64,000 bases of DNA from Bombyx mori (GCF_030269925.1 NC_085128.1:15130501-15194500); one strand, 5' to 3'; counted from the first letter of the stretch, positions 11,777-22,293 are shown. Numbers and translations: made by a program. The notes: generated from the letters alone by a model not told the origin.

Positions 11777-12111
11777 TCTATATATCTAAAAATGAATCTG
11801 CGTAATGTATGTACGCGCGTAACTTCAGAACGCCGGCAACAAATAGAGAAATAGATAATACTTTGTTTGTTGTGTTTTATCAGGAGAAGGATCGTATGAA
11901 AAAAAATTTAAGAAAATTGCGCGGAAAATTAGAAAATTTAAGAAAACTAAACATCATATTAAATTTTGTGATGTAACCTTATAGCGTTTGAAATATTTTA
12001 TAATAACATTGACAGAATGCGTGCTGCAAAGATCAGATTTGTTTAAAAGAAAATTCAATAAAATCAATAACAAATTATAGTCCCCGGAGCGAAACGAGGG
12101 CGGTTCGCTAG
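11777..12111 (+). mobile_element. Non-autonomous Helitron-like element
   Basis: It starts TCTATATATCTAAAAATGAA and ends GAGGGCGGTTCGCTAG followed by T. The 3' end resembles the Helitrons at 18477 and 62650. Internal sequence differs, so it is a separate subfamily using the same terminal signals. No coding capacity. Confidence 0.6.
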
Positions 12112-12633
12112 TATAATACAAAAATAAATACTAAATTCAATAAGTAAATAAGTCAAACACCACAAAAATCAATTAACCACGAATCAACGATAACAACCGA
12201 ACATCGGTCCTAATGTATTTTAAACGATTTGTCTTACAGATCAGTTTCATTAACGACTATCAATACAGTTTATTATTGAACCTCTTTAATAACGGCCTTG
12301 AGATAAACAACGAATTAATTAATTTATCGTCCTAGTCAATTGATTTGTAGGTTTGAACGTTACTGTCTATGCAGCAGAAACCATGTATAGTAAGTAATGT
12401 ATTGTAATTTGAAATAGATAAGAATATCTGTGAATAAAAAAATGTGGTTTTATATATTTTTTAAATTACTAGCCTAAGTCAAGCCCCCTCGTACGTTAAT
12501 CGTGGATAATGAATGCATCGTCACTGAAGGACTTAGATTATATTTTGCCAGCTATGTACTTACGTACGCACTTGTTTATATAATTTAAAATAAAGGTCCT
12601 AATGTCTATTACGTACATTAGAATCAACTCCTT

Positions 12634-12830
12634 CAGACAGCCTACTGAGTTTCTCGCCGGACTTATCAATGGGTCGCGTTTCTGATCCGGTGGTAGATTC
12701 TGCGAAGCACTGCTCTTGCTAGGGCCAGCGTTAGCAACACAACACTCCGGTTTGAGCCCCGTGAGCTCACGTATTAAGGCGAAGCTGAAATAGCCTCTCA
12801 AGGCTATCAGCATAGGTAGGGAAAAAAAAA
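12634..12830 (+). mobile_element. Family B 3' module, short copy
   Basis: Contains CTGAGTTTCTCGCCGGACTT, GATCCGGTGGTAGATTCTGC and GAGCCCCGTGAGCTCACG, and ends GCATAGGTAGG plus oligo-A. The 3' hairpin ATAGCC/GGCTAT is intact. The overlapping minus-strand open frame at 12538-12933 is antisense to this insertion and is not a gene. Confidence 0.75.
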
Positions 12831-12992
12831 GAATCAATTTTTGTGAGTTCTCGGAAAATTTATAACTAGCTTGATTGTAGAAACAGAATCGGCAGTAGTT
12901 AAGGAACAATAACAAGTTTACACAAATAGCCATTAGTATATTTATGATGGTATCTTTTATAACTTATATATTTTTTTCTATTTTATTGTAGA

Positions 12993-13206
12993 CTAGCGAC
13001 CCGCCCTCGCTTCGCTTCGGAAACATTAAAACACACATGAAAAAAAAAATAAAAAAAAAAAAAAATAAAAAAAAGTAGCCTATGTTCATCAGGGACAATG
13101 TCGGCTTCCAATGGAAAAAGAATTTTTCATATCGGTCCAGTAGTTTCGGAGCCTATTCGAAACAAACAAACAAACAAATCTTTCCTCTTTATAATATTAG
13201 TATAGA
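12993..13206 (-). mobile_element. Short Helitron, about 214 bp
   Basis: Read on the minus strand it starts TCTATACTAATATTATAAAG after A and ends GAGGGCGGGTCGCTAG before T. A short hairpin (AGCGA/TCGCT) lies just before the end. It is nearly identical to the copy at 62650, 50 kb away. The left half contains an A-rich tract (13040-13073) that differs in length between copies. Confidence 0.8.
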
Positions 13207-14054
13207 TATTTTTGCGACCACTGTTTGGAAATGTTTATAATCAAACAATTATTGATCTAGTCTACGTGTGGGGACACTCGTGACGCATCCAAGGACAAAC
13301 AAATTACTGGCGCTAGTCATATAACAAACGATTAAAAGCAAAAAAAAATTATAATTAAACGTTTTGCTTCTGAACTGAGAATTTCTGTTCGATGTTTTTG
13401 TTTTGTTATCTCGATGCTAGTTGCGCCTCTGCGGCTAATTAAAAGACCATAATGCAATCAGTGAATTGCGATATTTGAATCGCATACCTTCCTGCAGAGT
13501 TTAAAAGGTAAAAAGAAATGGCAAAATAGAGGCGACTATAAAAATACGTCTGCGATCCCGTCGGGCAGGTGCATTGCTAATAGCCGACAGGCGTTCCGAG
13601 ACAGAATAACGCTTAGATTCCTGTGCCGCGATGTAATTAGTGCTTTGAACTCAAAAACGTTTCGTAATGAACGAAGATCCACCCTTTTTTTTGGCTTAGA
13701 TTCCGATGTACTATTGAACGTTTATTCCTACTAATTAGTACAATGTTTGAATTTTAATCATTAACACCGGTAAATGCGTTTGTTTTTCTTCATTTTAGTT
13801 TAACATTTATGAGTTAAATGAGCAGAATATACGATTTAACATTAGCTAGAATCTATAGAAAGCGCTGAAAATCATTTTAGTATATATTTTACAAACAGAG
13901 CTCAACATGCGTATATAAGGTGTATTGCAATTCATTTTATCAGATTTTGCCGCGAACCAGTTATACATTTCGTTTTGAAGTCTGGAAGACAATCCTTATA
14001 CAACCGCAGGTCTCAGGTGGGTGAAGGCCATATACTTCTTGAAGCGACTTCTTC
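13207..14054. other. No gene seen
   Basis: Unique-looking DNA of mixed composition. The patch 13550-13640 is less AT-rich (GATCCCGTCGGGCAGGTGCA) but shows no recognisable coding frame. Confidence 0.4.
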
Positions 14055-14299
14055 ACTGGTGGTAGGACCTCTTGGGAGTCCGTACGGATAGGTACCACCA
14101 CCCCGCCTATTTCCGCCGTGAAGCAGTAATGCGTTTCGGTTCGAAGGGTGGGGTAGCCGTTGTAACTATACTGAGACCTTAGAACTTATATCTCGAGGTG
14201 GGTGGCGCATTTACGTTGTAGATGTCTATGGGATCCAGTAACCACTTAACACCAGGTGGGCTGTGAGCTCGTCCATCCATCTAAGCAATAAAAAAAAAA
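14055..14299 (+). mobile_element. Bm1 SINE, 5'-truncated
   Basis: Starts ACTGGTGGTAGGACCTCTTG and ends CTAAGCAATA with ten or so A. AGCGAC occurs just before the element and again immediately after the A tail, a possible imperfect target duplication. The head with the pol III boxes is absent. Confidence 0.88.
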
Positions 14300-14784
14300 G
14301 CGACGTTCAGGCAACTCTACGGTGAGGAACCAAGACACGCATATTGACGGTAGAATAGTTTATCATAAAACAATTTAAAATCGTATTGAAAGTTAAACAA
14401 AAAACCTTCCGGGTAGTCGTCGATTTTGTTAGTTTACGCGCGATAGTAATTATTTTACGAAACATTTCCTCCCCGTAATACCAACGTACGATCTTCGAAT
14501 GAATAATAGGGAACGAAAAGATATCCATAAAAATAGTACCTATGTATCTTTATCTTTACTCTTTACTTTATTTATAACTTCTTATACTGGAAAGTATAAA
14601 GGCGGACTTAATGTCATAGGCATTCTCTAACAGTCTACCTTAGGGGAGTGCAGAGATGAAGCTTGGTAGGTGTAGTGTGAAGGTGATATTACTTAAACAT
14701 ATGTGTATATATAACATACATAATATTTATAGATACAAATACTCGTACTTAAATAAATACATATACATAAATATATACTTTATT

Positions 14785-14890
14785 ACTTTAGTAATATTAT
14801 AAAGAGGAAAGATTTGTTTGTTGGTTTGTATTGAATAGGCTCCGAAACTACTGAACGGATTTGAATTGATACTATGCACCCCACGCTTTT
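14785..14890 (+). mobile_element. Helitron 5' end fragment
   Basis: TAATATTATAAAGAGGAAAG then GAATAGGCTCCGAAACTACT is the 5' portion of the Lep1-like Helitrons seen complete at 20298. It breaks off after about 100 bp in a T-rich tract; no CTAG end follows. Confidence 0.6.
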
Positions 14891-14982
14891 TTTTTTTTAC
14901 AATAAAATCTATTTTTCGTATACGATTTTTATTACAAATTTATTAAAATTTATTTTTCATTTTTTTGTTGAATTTCAATTTT

Positions 14983-15035
14983 TCAACACCAGGTGGGCTG
15001 TGAGCTCGTCCACACACGCAATAAAAAAATAAAAA
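14983..15035 (+). mobile_element. Bm1 SINE, last ~45 bp only
   Basis: CAACACCAGGTGGGCTGTGA, GCTCGTCCACACA and CGCAATA followed by A-rich tail. It is an extreme 5' truncation of Bm1. Confidence 0.7.
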
Positions 15036-15117
15036 CTTTTTTTTTAAATGTTGTATTGTTATCGGTCCTTAATAATTATAACAAATTTCAAGTTAATCCG
15101 ACGTTTTGAAGGGGTTC

Positions 15118-15331
15118 TTACCCCTAGACACAGCCCACTGAGTTTCTCGCCGGATCTTCTCAGTGGGTCGCGTTTCCGATCCGGTGGTAGATTCTGCGAA
15201 GCACTGCTCTTGCTAGGGTCAGTGTTAGCAACTCTCCGGTTTGAGCCCCGTGAGCTCACCTACACACGTTAGGGTGAAGCAGAAATAGCCTCTCAAGGCT
15301 ATCAGCATAGGTAGGAAAAAAAAAAAAAAAA
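15118..15331 (+). mobile_element. Family B 3' module with target duplication
   Basis: A 5'-truncated copy from CCCCTAGACACAGCCCACTG to GCATAGGTAGG plus a pure A tail. The 9 bp AAGGGGTTC precede it (15109-15117) and recur right after the tail (15330-15338), a clean target-site duplication. That fixes both ends and confirms target-primed reverse transcription. Short frames on both strands here are shadows of the insertion. Confidence 0.85.
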
Positions 15332-15338
15332 GGGGTTC

Positions 15339-15956
15339 AAAATCATGTTCAAAGATTCCGTTACATACATACATACGTCTGAAGCTAATAAAAGCGTATT
15401 GAAAAAACGCAGTTGTTATCCACAAATCATGACTATTTGATTTATTTGACGGAATTCTAACAAGTCGAACATTACAAGTGTATTGTAATGTAGCTCATAT
15501 AAGCTAAGGTTCACACACCAGTATCTTAAGTAACCGGCAGCTTGTTCAAATCCCGCAAATTTAAATCCAAGATTAGTTTAAAATTGTGTTTTTTGTTAAA
15601 TAAAATAAAACTTTGATTAAAGTTCACCTGGTTTATCATACGAGCAACGCGTTTAAGTTCCACTGACTTCAAGCTCCAATTCTGCTAGATAAAGAAAACA
15701 ACAGGACAATATAATTGCTGTATTCACGTCTCTAAATTACTCCGCTAAATTATAACCCGTTACGATAATGTCGTTTATTATCTTTGACAGTTCATATGTA
15801 ATTAATACTTGTGAGTATATTTTAATGAATCGAACATGATAGCTAAAACACATTTAATTGAATGGAATTAATTGAATTATTTTAAAAGTTAGCAGACGAA
15901 CAGGTGTCTCTGATGAACGCTGACAGTGACATTAATAGGTTCAATATAAAAATATA
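15339..15956. other. No gene seen
   Basis: AT-rich unique DNA. No exon or repeat recognised. Confidence 0.4.
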
Positions 15957-16495
15957 TATATCGACGCTTGAAAGGCAAACGTGACTAAGCGACAATAACT
16001 GCTTTGTACATAAATGATAGGCAATAATCAAATTCGATGCGCAAAAAAAATACATTTCTAGATCTTTTTTATTTATTTTTTTATTGCCTAGATGTGTTGG
16101 GCGAGCTCACAGCCCACCTGGTGTTAAGTGGTTACTGGAACCCATAGACATCTACAACGTAAATGCGCCACACACCTTGAGATATAAGTTCTAAGGTCTC
16201 AGTATGGTTGCGACGGCTGCCCCACCCTTCAAACCGAAACGCATTACTGTTTCACGGCAGAAATAAGCGGGGTGGTGGTACCTACCCGTGCGGACTCACA
16301 AGGGGTCCTACCACCAGTGATCTATTAGATCAGATCTATTAAAATCATTTCAATCCTACAGCTAGATTCGTTAAAATATAATTTTTTTCAGGTATTTCTC
16401 AGGCATATTTTAAATTAATTTCAACTTTAAATTAGTCTACTGTAAAGTTTACGCATTGTCGCTTAGTCACGTTGCCCTTTCAAGCGGCGATATAA
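15957..16495. mobile_element. TIR element (MITE-like) with a Bm1 nested inside
   Basis: GACGCTTGAAAGGCAAACGT then GACTAAGCGACAAT at the left is mirrored at the right by ATTGTCGCTTAGTCACGTTG then CCCTTTCAAGCGGCGATATA. This gives about 40 bp of near-perfect inverted repeat. Subtracting the nested Bm1 leaves about 290 bp with no coding. Ends are fuzzy (TATATCG on both sides), and the TA-rich flank prevents certain recognition of a TA duplication. Confidence 0.7.
16070..16318 (-). mobile_element. Bm1 SINE nested in the TIR element
   Basis: On the plus strand it starts with T-rich tail plus TTATTGCCTAGATGTG and ends GGTCCTACCACCAGT, so it is inserted on the minus strand and lacks its head. It lies between the two inverted repeats of the surrounding element and is therefore the younger insertion. 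Confidence 0.88.
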
Positions 16496-16571
16496 ACATT
16501 GACATGTATGCATATGAAACATAAACAATGACATATGAAAAAAACTGCACCCGATTAGCGAATTTACCACT

Positions 16572-16970
16572 ACAAGAGGTCCCGCAGTAGTCGAAATTCG
16601 ACTATAATTAATTGGAATTGTAAGCTTGTACACATACTATAATCACAAATTTCGCTAAGGCTACACTATAAAAAATATTAATAAAGACAAACAATATTTA
16701 ATCTATTCTCAATTTGACCACAGACGTCAAGAACAAGAGTTTGACAACAAATAAATAGTATGCATGCGTGTGTGCGTCAAATACATGGTATGTAGTGTGT
16801 GTAATGTTTTCTTTATTGATCTAATGTATCTTTTATGCATTATTTAAAAAAAATATTAACATTGTGCACTTCTTCTCTATATTCTCTATATGTGTGGAAA
16901 ATTTCATACTCCTCCGTCCGCGCAATTTTCGTAAAAAGGGATACAAAGTTTTTGCTTCATGTATTAATGT
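16572..16970 (-). mobile_element. Helitron, paired with the copy at 56302
   Basis: Contains AGAGGTCCCGCAGTAGTCGA at the left and CCGTCCGCGCAATTTTCGTA with AAAAGGGATACAAAG at the right, in the same order as 56302-56730. The terminal CTAG has decayed to CAAG, and the TC end is unclear (ATTAATGTACC). Confidence 0.6.
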
Positions 16971-17118
16971 ACCACTATCAAACACGAACTTACGTATGTG
17001 TAAACCACTGACTCTCTAGTTTCCTAAGCATAATTTGTCACTATATAATTTTAATAACAGAAAAAGTTTTTCGAGAACGGACAATGAGAATATCAAGAAA
17101 CTGTATTCATGGTTAATG

Positions 17119-17198
17119 TTAACCCTTTGAGGTCCAGAGTCCACACGTATTGGACCTGTAGTTTAGTCTCAATTAGTCCGAGGACCGCTAAGGGCTAA
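17119..17198. mobile_element. Possible tiny piggyBac-type MITE
   Basis: TTAA at 17119 is followed by CCCTTTGAGGTCC. About 72 bp later GGACCGCTAAGGG ends before CTAA, a one-base change from TTAA. TTAA targets with CCC-ends are the piggyBac signature. The small size and imperfect right flank keep this tentative. Confidence 0.4.
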
Positions 17199-17429
17199 CA
17201 TACATTATGAGTTTTATGTTCGACGGATCAGACCAGTATTTCTAATGCTTTAAGTGCAAATGGCATTTCATATCATATCAATTTTCGCGAGTACGATCGC
17301 GAGTTTTCTCATTGTTTGAATTACGATTTGTAGATGCGATTTAAAAAAAACAGATTTCCATCATCCTAATTTGGCGTATTTATCTGACATTTAAATACCT
17401 TAAAGCTAACCATATTTTTTTATGATGTA

Positions 17430-17620
17430 AAAAGTTTAAAGGCGGCAATCATATGGAGTGCTCTCATAAAACATAATCTTGCATTACTTAAGAAACTCAT
17501 TCTTGATTATTAGTCGACTTATATTGAACATCTAAAATGGCCATATTTTGGACGAAGATGACAGGCTGATGTCGTATTATCTATCAGAAAGATACTGTCA
17601 TTAAGATTGCCTTAAAACTG
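17430..17620. mobile_element. Possible decayed relative of the 30771 MITE
   Basis: TTTAAAGGCGGCAATC at the left and GATTGCCTTAAAACTG at the right form a short imperfect inverted repeat. It resembles the CAAAGGCGGCAATCTG inner part of the inverted repeats at 30771-31070. Very diverged. Confidence 0.3.
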
Positions 17621-17863
17621 TTACGACAGCAGTATCAAAGTTTGTGGTCCAACGTGTGTTGATATCTATCAAGAGGTTGCAGATTCGAATCTACAATCAC
17701 AATTTTTTTTTTCTCAAGGATTTCCAATCGTGAAAGTTATTGTAGTTAAATTTAAATATTGCCAAAAAACTGCTCCAACGGTTGTACACACGCAAACATG
17801 CGTCATCCACGCATCATACTTATCATCATATTCATTATTATTATCACATCATATTTATTTATA

Positions 17864-18080
17864 CTAGCTTTACTCGCCCGCTTCTCTGGGAATTACAATT
17901 AACATTATTATTTATTGTCATTATTACTAGGGAGTCCAACACTCATATAAATATTAGCCTGTCCATTAAGTACGTGTATTTTCTACATGGATACCTAGTT
18001 TCAAGTCAATCGGAGGCATGGTTCAGTAGTTGTAACGGAACATCCGTAAAAACCACTCTAGATTTATATATTAGTATAGA
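17864..18080 (-). mobile_element. Helitron, subfamily shared with 46054 and 55940
   Basis: The minus-strand element begins TCTATACTAATATATAAATC and ends CTAG (plus strand CTAGCTTTACTCGCCCGC). Its body has GGAGTCCAACACTCATATAA and CGGAACATCCGTAAAAACCA, found in two other copies. It has an internal deletion relative to 46054. An open frame over it (17782-18111) is chance. Confidence 0.7.
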
Positions 18081-18259
18081 TTTGTCAACTGATTTATATA
18101 CATTTAAGTAACTCCATAATCACATCCAAATCGGTACAACCGCTGAGGCTCTAAACGTACACAACGTACCGACAAGCCGGCTCATTTGCTTACAAATTTG
18201 TTATCAATACAAGTCGTATTGTTGTTATACGTCAACGGCACGCTTCAATCGTTTATCAC

Positions 18260-18477
18260 TACACAGTATAAAACAAAGTCGCTTTCTCTGTCCCTATATC
18301 TGTCTGTCCCTATGTATGCTTAAATCTTTAAAACTACGCAACGGATTTTGATGCGGTTTCTTTTAATAAATAGAGTGATTAAAGAGGAAGGTTTATATGT
18401 ATAATAACATCCATTAAATAGTGAAGAAATCAATAATAAATTACAGTTTCCGAAGCGAAGCGAGGGCGGGTCGCTAG
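18260..18477 (+). mobile_element. Helitron-like element, 3' end clear
   Basis: Ends CCGAAGCGAAGCGAGGGCGG then GTCGCTAG before T, the same 3' terminus as at 12993 and 62650. The 5' end is uncertain, near CAGTATAAAACAAAGTCGCT. The middle (AAACTACGCAACGGATTTTG) is typical of moth Helitrons. Confidence 0.55.
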
Positions 18478-18719
18478 TTAGCTTATAAAAAAAACATAAG
18501 CGCCGAACAAATTAATATGTATCTTGCTTACGCGTAAAAACTTGGACAAAAAGAGTCTATTCACGACCGTTAAAACTATTTCGATTGTAACGGTCTCCAT
18601 GGCTTATATAAAAAAAAACCATCGTTTCCGGTCGGAGTCGCGTGCGCACGACACGCGTCTTTCTCTTGCGCAATTAAATAACCCCACAGCATTGTGGAAA
18701 CGAATACATAATAATTGAT

Positions 18720-19090
18720 AATTTGCATTTATGTTCCATGGGGAGTGCTCTGAGAAATTGTTTGAGATGATATCGACATCTCGCTTTTACCATCGCACCA
18801 CCCGCCACGGGAGTAGAGTTCATCCATACTACCTGGAGCCACTGCGGTCATCCACAGTGCGTTTCCAGAGATCTTTTTTGCCACGTACCATCCGGCTTTG
18901 GAATGAGCTCCCCTCCACGTTATTTCCCGAGCGCTATGACATGTCCTTCTTCAAACGAGGCTTGTGGAGAGTTTTAAACGGTAGGCAGCGGCTTGGCTCT
19001 GCCCCTGGCATTGCTGACGTCCATGAGCGACGGTAACCATTCACCATCATGTGGGTCGTATGCTCGTCTGCCTATACGGCAATAAAAAAA
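18720..19090 (+). mobile_element. Family C non-LTR retrotransposon, 3' end
   Basis: A 5'-truncated insertion holding the last ~100 codons of the second ORF, then a ~60-bp untranslated tail ending GGCAATA plus oligo-A. The coding part is described separately. The copy at 23189 is the same segment, inverted and more decayed. Confidence 0.82.
18731..19036 (+). pseudogene. C-terminal end of a non-LTR (jockey/CR1-like) ORF2
   Basis: A 101-codon open frame reading SRFYHRTTRHGSRVHPYYLE and later FLPRTIRLWNELPSTLFPER, then DMSFFKRGLWRVLNGRQR. The pattern F-x-x-R-T-x-x-LWN-x-LP, then F-x-K/R before the stop, is the classic end of ORF2 in jockey/CR1-type elements, downstream of the RT domain. The RT and endonuclease are absent, and the frame's ATG is internal. 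The stop falls inside the conserved 3' tail (GACGTCCATGAGCGACGGTAA). It is an inactive relic, though this copy keeps its frame intact. Confidence 0.78.
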
Positions 19091-20297
19091 ATTGTATTAT
19101 TAAGCAAGACATAAAATTTCTTTTCTATTTAGGGCCGAATCTCATTCATCTTTTAACCGTTTTTGTTTATGCATCGGTCCGATACTACTACGGTTTAATA
19201 TCGCGTTTGCTATATTAATTTGTTTGTTTCCGATATATCGAATGCTCTTTAGTTTTCTTGGTCACGGACGACTGAGATGTTTTAGTTGATATTTGAATAT
19301 TTTGATAAATACCGTCTTTTTTTTAAATATATTCGTTTAGTTATAAAATTTGTAGTCTGATTAATCTGGTGGAGTTTTCATGACTATCTTCGGAAGACCC
19401 GTGAAAACGTAATTCGTTCTTGCACAATAATATTGTTAGGGAGAAAAAAAGAGAGAGAGAGCAACAATTATAGACTATAATCTATCTATAATCTAACTAT
19501 AATATTCTACTGCAAAAAAACGCATCCATACTATTATGAAAAATAATTACTCTCGATCCAATATAAGCATCTTCCCGCTCTGCTCTCATAAATATATGTT
19601 TTCAATTGATTTAACAAAATTTTGTCAATATGGACGCGTTACAAAGAATTTTATAACATAGACTCCCACAAAGCTAGCAGCTTATTTACAATGAGTCTTT
19701 CATCAGGCGAAGCTAAAAACAAACAATGATCTATCAGTCTAAATTTCACTCAGTTACTACCGAGAAATGGCTTCATAAACATCGTGCGAAATTCAAATTC
19801 CATTCAAATACGTTATTGAAAATATTTATAATAACAAAATACTGTTAATAGTGATGTCCATATACTTTTTCTTTAAACAGGTACCTCCAATTTGCTGCGT
19901 CACAACTATGACTACACTACTAGATCTGAATCGATTGTTTTCGAAAAATATTTAATTAACTTCATCGAAAAAGACAACTAAGTCATTTTGAATAAAAATG
20001 TACCGCCTTGTAGACAATTCTAGATATGCATACTCTACGGCTTTCTATAAATAGACCATACAACTCTTGGCACCTGCAGCACGGGTCATTGTGAATGTAA
20101 TCACTTTCTTATAATCTATCTTTAGTGATACTAGTGCTGAATATGGCCGCGGCACTTGTTTAATTGGACTTATTTACCTTATGTAGAGAACAACGTTATA
20201 GAAATCGCATTGCGTTTAATTATCATGTAGTGTGTGTGTGTTTTTTTTTTGGTAAAAACTTCGTGCGTAACTCTCGATTGAACGCGTTTGATTTTAA
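19091..20297. other. No gene seen
   Basis: AT-rich DNA with a short GA run near 19451-19462. No exon, repeat or RNA gene recognised. Confidence 0.4.
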
Positions 20298-20726
20298 TCT
20301 ATATTAATATTATAAAGAGGAAAGATTTGTTTGTTTGTTTGTATTGAATAGGCTCCGAAACTACTGATTTGAAAAATTCTTTCACTATTTGGAAGCTACA
20401 CTATTCCCGAGTGACATAGGCGATAATCATTTTTGAAAAAAATTAGGGATCCTTACTATAACTCCAATAATGTAACCTAAGGTGTAAAAAAATCATCTAA
20501 AATATTCTTTACATCGCTTGCCCTGCGAAAACTATTGATGATAGAATAAAATAATGTACTACGACTTTGTAGAGTACATTATTATTTACAAAAAGTGTCG
20601 ACAGCATATGTCTAACTATTATAGTTATGCCGCAATAAGTGTTCTTTTATTTAAAAAAAAAAAATTACGTGAAATATCGTTGAAAATTTTGGTAAAGACC
20701 CGAGCGGAGCCGGAGCGGGCCGCTAG
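20298..20726 (+). mobile_element. Non-autonomous Helitron, Lep1-like, 429 bp
   Basis: Starts TCTATATTAATATTATAAAG and ends GAGCGGGCCGCTAG before T. A perfect short hairpin (AGCGG-G-CCGCT) immediately precedes the last bases, as Helitrons require. Two further copies lie at 38054 and 42502 on the other strand. The open frame 20554-20736 runs through it and is not a gene. Confidence 0.8.
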
Positions 20727-20995
20727 TAGCAAATAAATTAAGAAACAAGTATTATATTATCATTAAGAATCTTTATTCGTTCTTTAGATGAAACTAAATT
20801 ACTCCCAAGTACGAAGGAAGGTCGATGCTCATACGTGCTCGTTCAGAATACAATTGTAACCTGAAGTGTTTCGGGGTCACCCGTATTTATTTTGACGCTG
20901 AAAGCAATGTTATTGTGATTAATAATAATAGTTTGGATGACGGTTGCGGCTTAGACTAAGTGTACTATAGAAGATGCGGTCGTTTAACGGTAAAA

Positions 20996-22183
20996 ATTAC
21001 TATTTTTATTTACACGTCTTGTCGGAACTATCTGACGCGCTAAGACCGTCATTACACGCTTGCAGCTATAGCACTACGAGTAGGGATAAGAATAGATAGG
21101 GACTAGGGTAGGCGTAGGGATCTGATACTACTATTTTGATTTACACTTCTTGTTGGACCTATCTGACACGCTAAGACCGTCATTACACGCTTGCAGCTAT
21201 AGCACTACGAGTAGGGATAGGGATAGATAGGGACTAGGGTAGGCGTAGGGATCTGATACTACTATTTTGATTTACACTTCTTGTTTGACCTATCTGACAC
21301 GCTAAGACCGTCATTACACGATTGCAGCTATAGCACTACGAGTAGGGATAGGGATAGATAGGGACTAGGGTAGGCGTAGGGATCTGATACTACTATTTTG
21401 ATTTACACTTCTTGTTGGACCTATCTGACACGCTAAGACCGTCATTACACGCTTGCAGCTATAGCACTACGAGTAGGGATAAGAATAGATAGGGACTAGG
21501 GTAGGCGTAGGGATCTGATACTACTATTTTGATTTACACTTCTTGTTGGACCTATCTGACACGCTAAGACCGTCATTACACGCTTGCAGCTATAGCACTA
21601 CGAGTAGGGATAGGGATAGATAGGGACTAGGGTAGGCGTAGGGATCTGATACTACTATTTTGATTTACACTTCTTGTTTGACCTATCTGACACGCTAAGA
21701 CCGTCATTACACGATTGCAGCTATAGCACTACGAGTAGGGATAGGGATAGATAGGGACTAGGGTAGGCGTAGGGATCTGATACTACTATTTTGATTTACA
21801 CTTCTTGTTGGACCTATCTGACACGCTAAGACCGTCATTACACGCTTGCAGCTATAGCTCTACGAGTAGGGATAGGGATAGATAGGGACTAGGGTAGGCG
21901 TAGGGATCTGATACTACTATTTTGATTTACACTTCTTGTTGGACCTATCTGACACGCTAAGACCGTCATTACACGCTTGCAGCTATAGAACTACGAGTAG
22001 GGATAGGGATAGATAGGGACTAGGGTAAGCGTAGGGATCTGATACTACTATTTTGATTTACACTTCTTGTTGGACCTATCTGACACGCTAAGACCGTCAT
22101 TACACGCTTGCAGCTATAGCACTGCGAGTAGGGATAGGGACAGAGATAGATAGGGACTAGGGTAGGCGTAGGGATCTGATACT
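20996..22183. repeat. Minisatellite, nine units of 131 bp
   Basis: The landmark TCTGATACTACTATTTTGAT recurs at 21121, 21252, 21383, 21514, 21645, 21776, 21907 and 22038, exactly 131 bp apart. The final unit is 137 bp because of a 6-bp insertion (CAGAGA). The first unit is the most diverged. Unit variants show a three-unit higher-order pattern: GGGATAAGAATAG in units 1 and 4; TTGTTTGACC with ACGATTGC in units 3 and 6. The second half of each unit is G-rich. The array abuts the family C tail at 22185. No open frame spans it. Confidence 0.95.
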
Positions 22184-22184
22184 A

Positions 22185-22293
22185 GTAGGCAGCGGTTTGG
22201 CCCCTGGCATTGCTGACGTCCATGAGCGACGGTGACCACTTATCATCAGGTGGGCCGTATGCTCGTCTGGCTCCGAAGGCAATAAAAAAAAAA
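22185..22293 (+). mobile_element. Family C LINE 3' tail adjoining the minisatellite
   Basis: TAGGCAGCGGTTTGGCCCCT, GCTGACGTCCATGAGCGACG and CCGTATGCTCGTCTGG lead to GGCAATA and oligo-A. It has lost a few bases (GGCTCTG) compared with 4961. Its 5' edge touches the last satellite unit directly. Confidence 0.8.

Noticed and set aside
15235..15250. GGTTTGAGCCCC in family B as a pol III B box
   Set aside because: No A box at the right distance upstream, copies are 5'-truncated at varied points, and the 3' hairpin with A tail fits a LINE end better.
17643..17710. tRNA-like head (TGGTCCAACGT, then AGATTCGAATCT and a T run)
   Set aside because: Suggestive of a pol III unit, but no cloverleaf can be drawn and no repeated copy is seen in the window.
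21085..21115. Interstitial telomeric repeat
   Set aside because: The TAGGGA/TAGGG words are not the insect TTAGG repeat and occur once per 131-bp unit.
20996..22183. CRISPR-like array
   Set aside because: Units are contiguous 131-bp tandem repeats with no unique spacers, in an insect genome.
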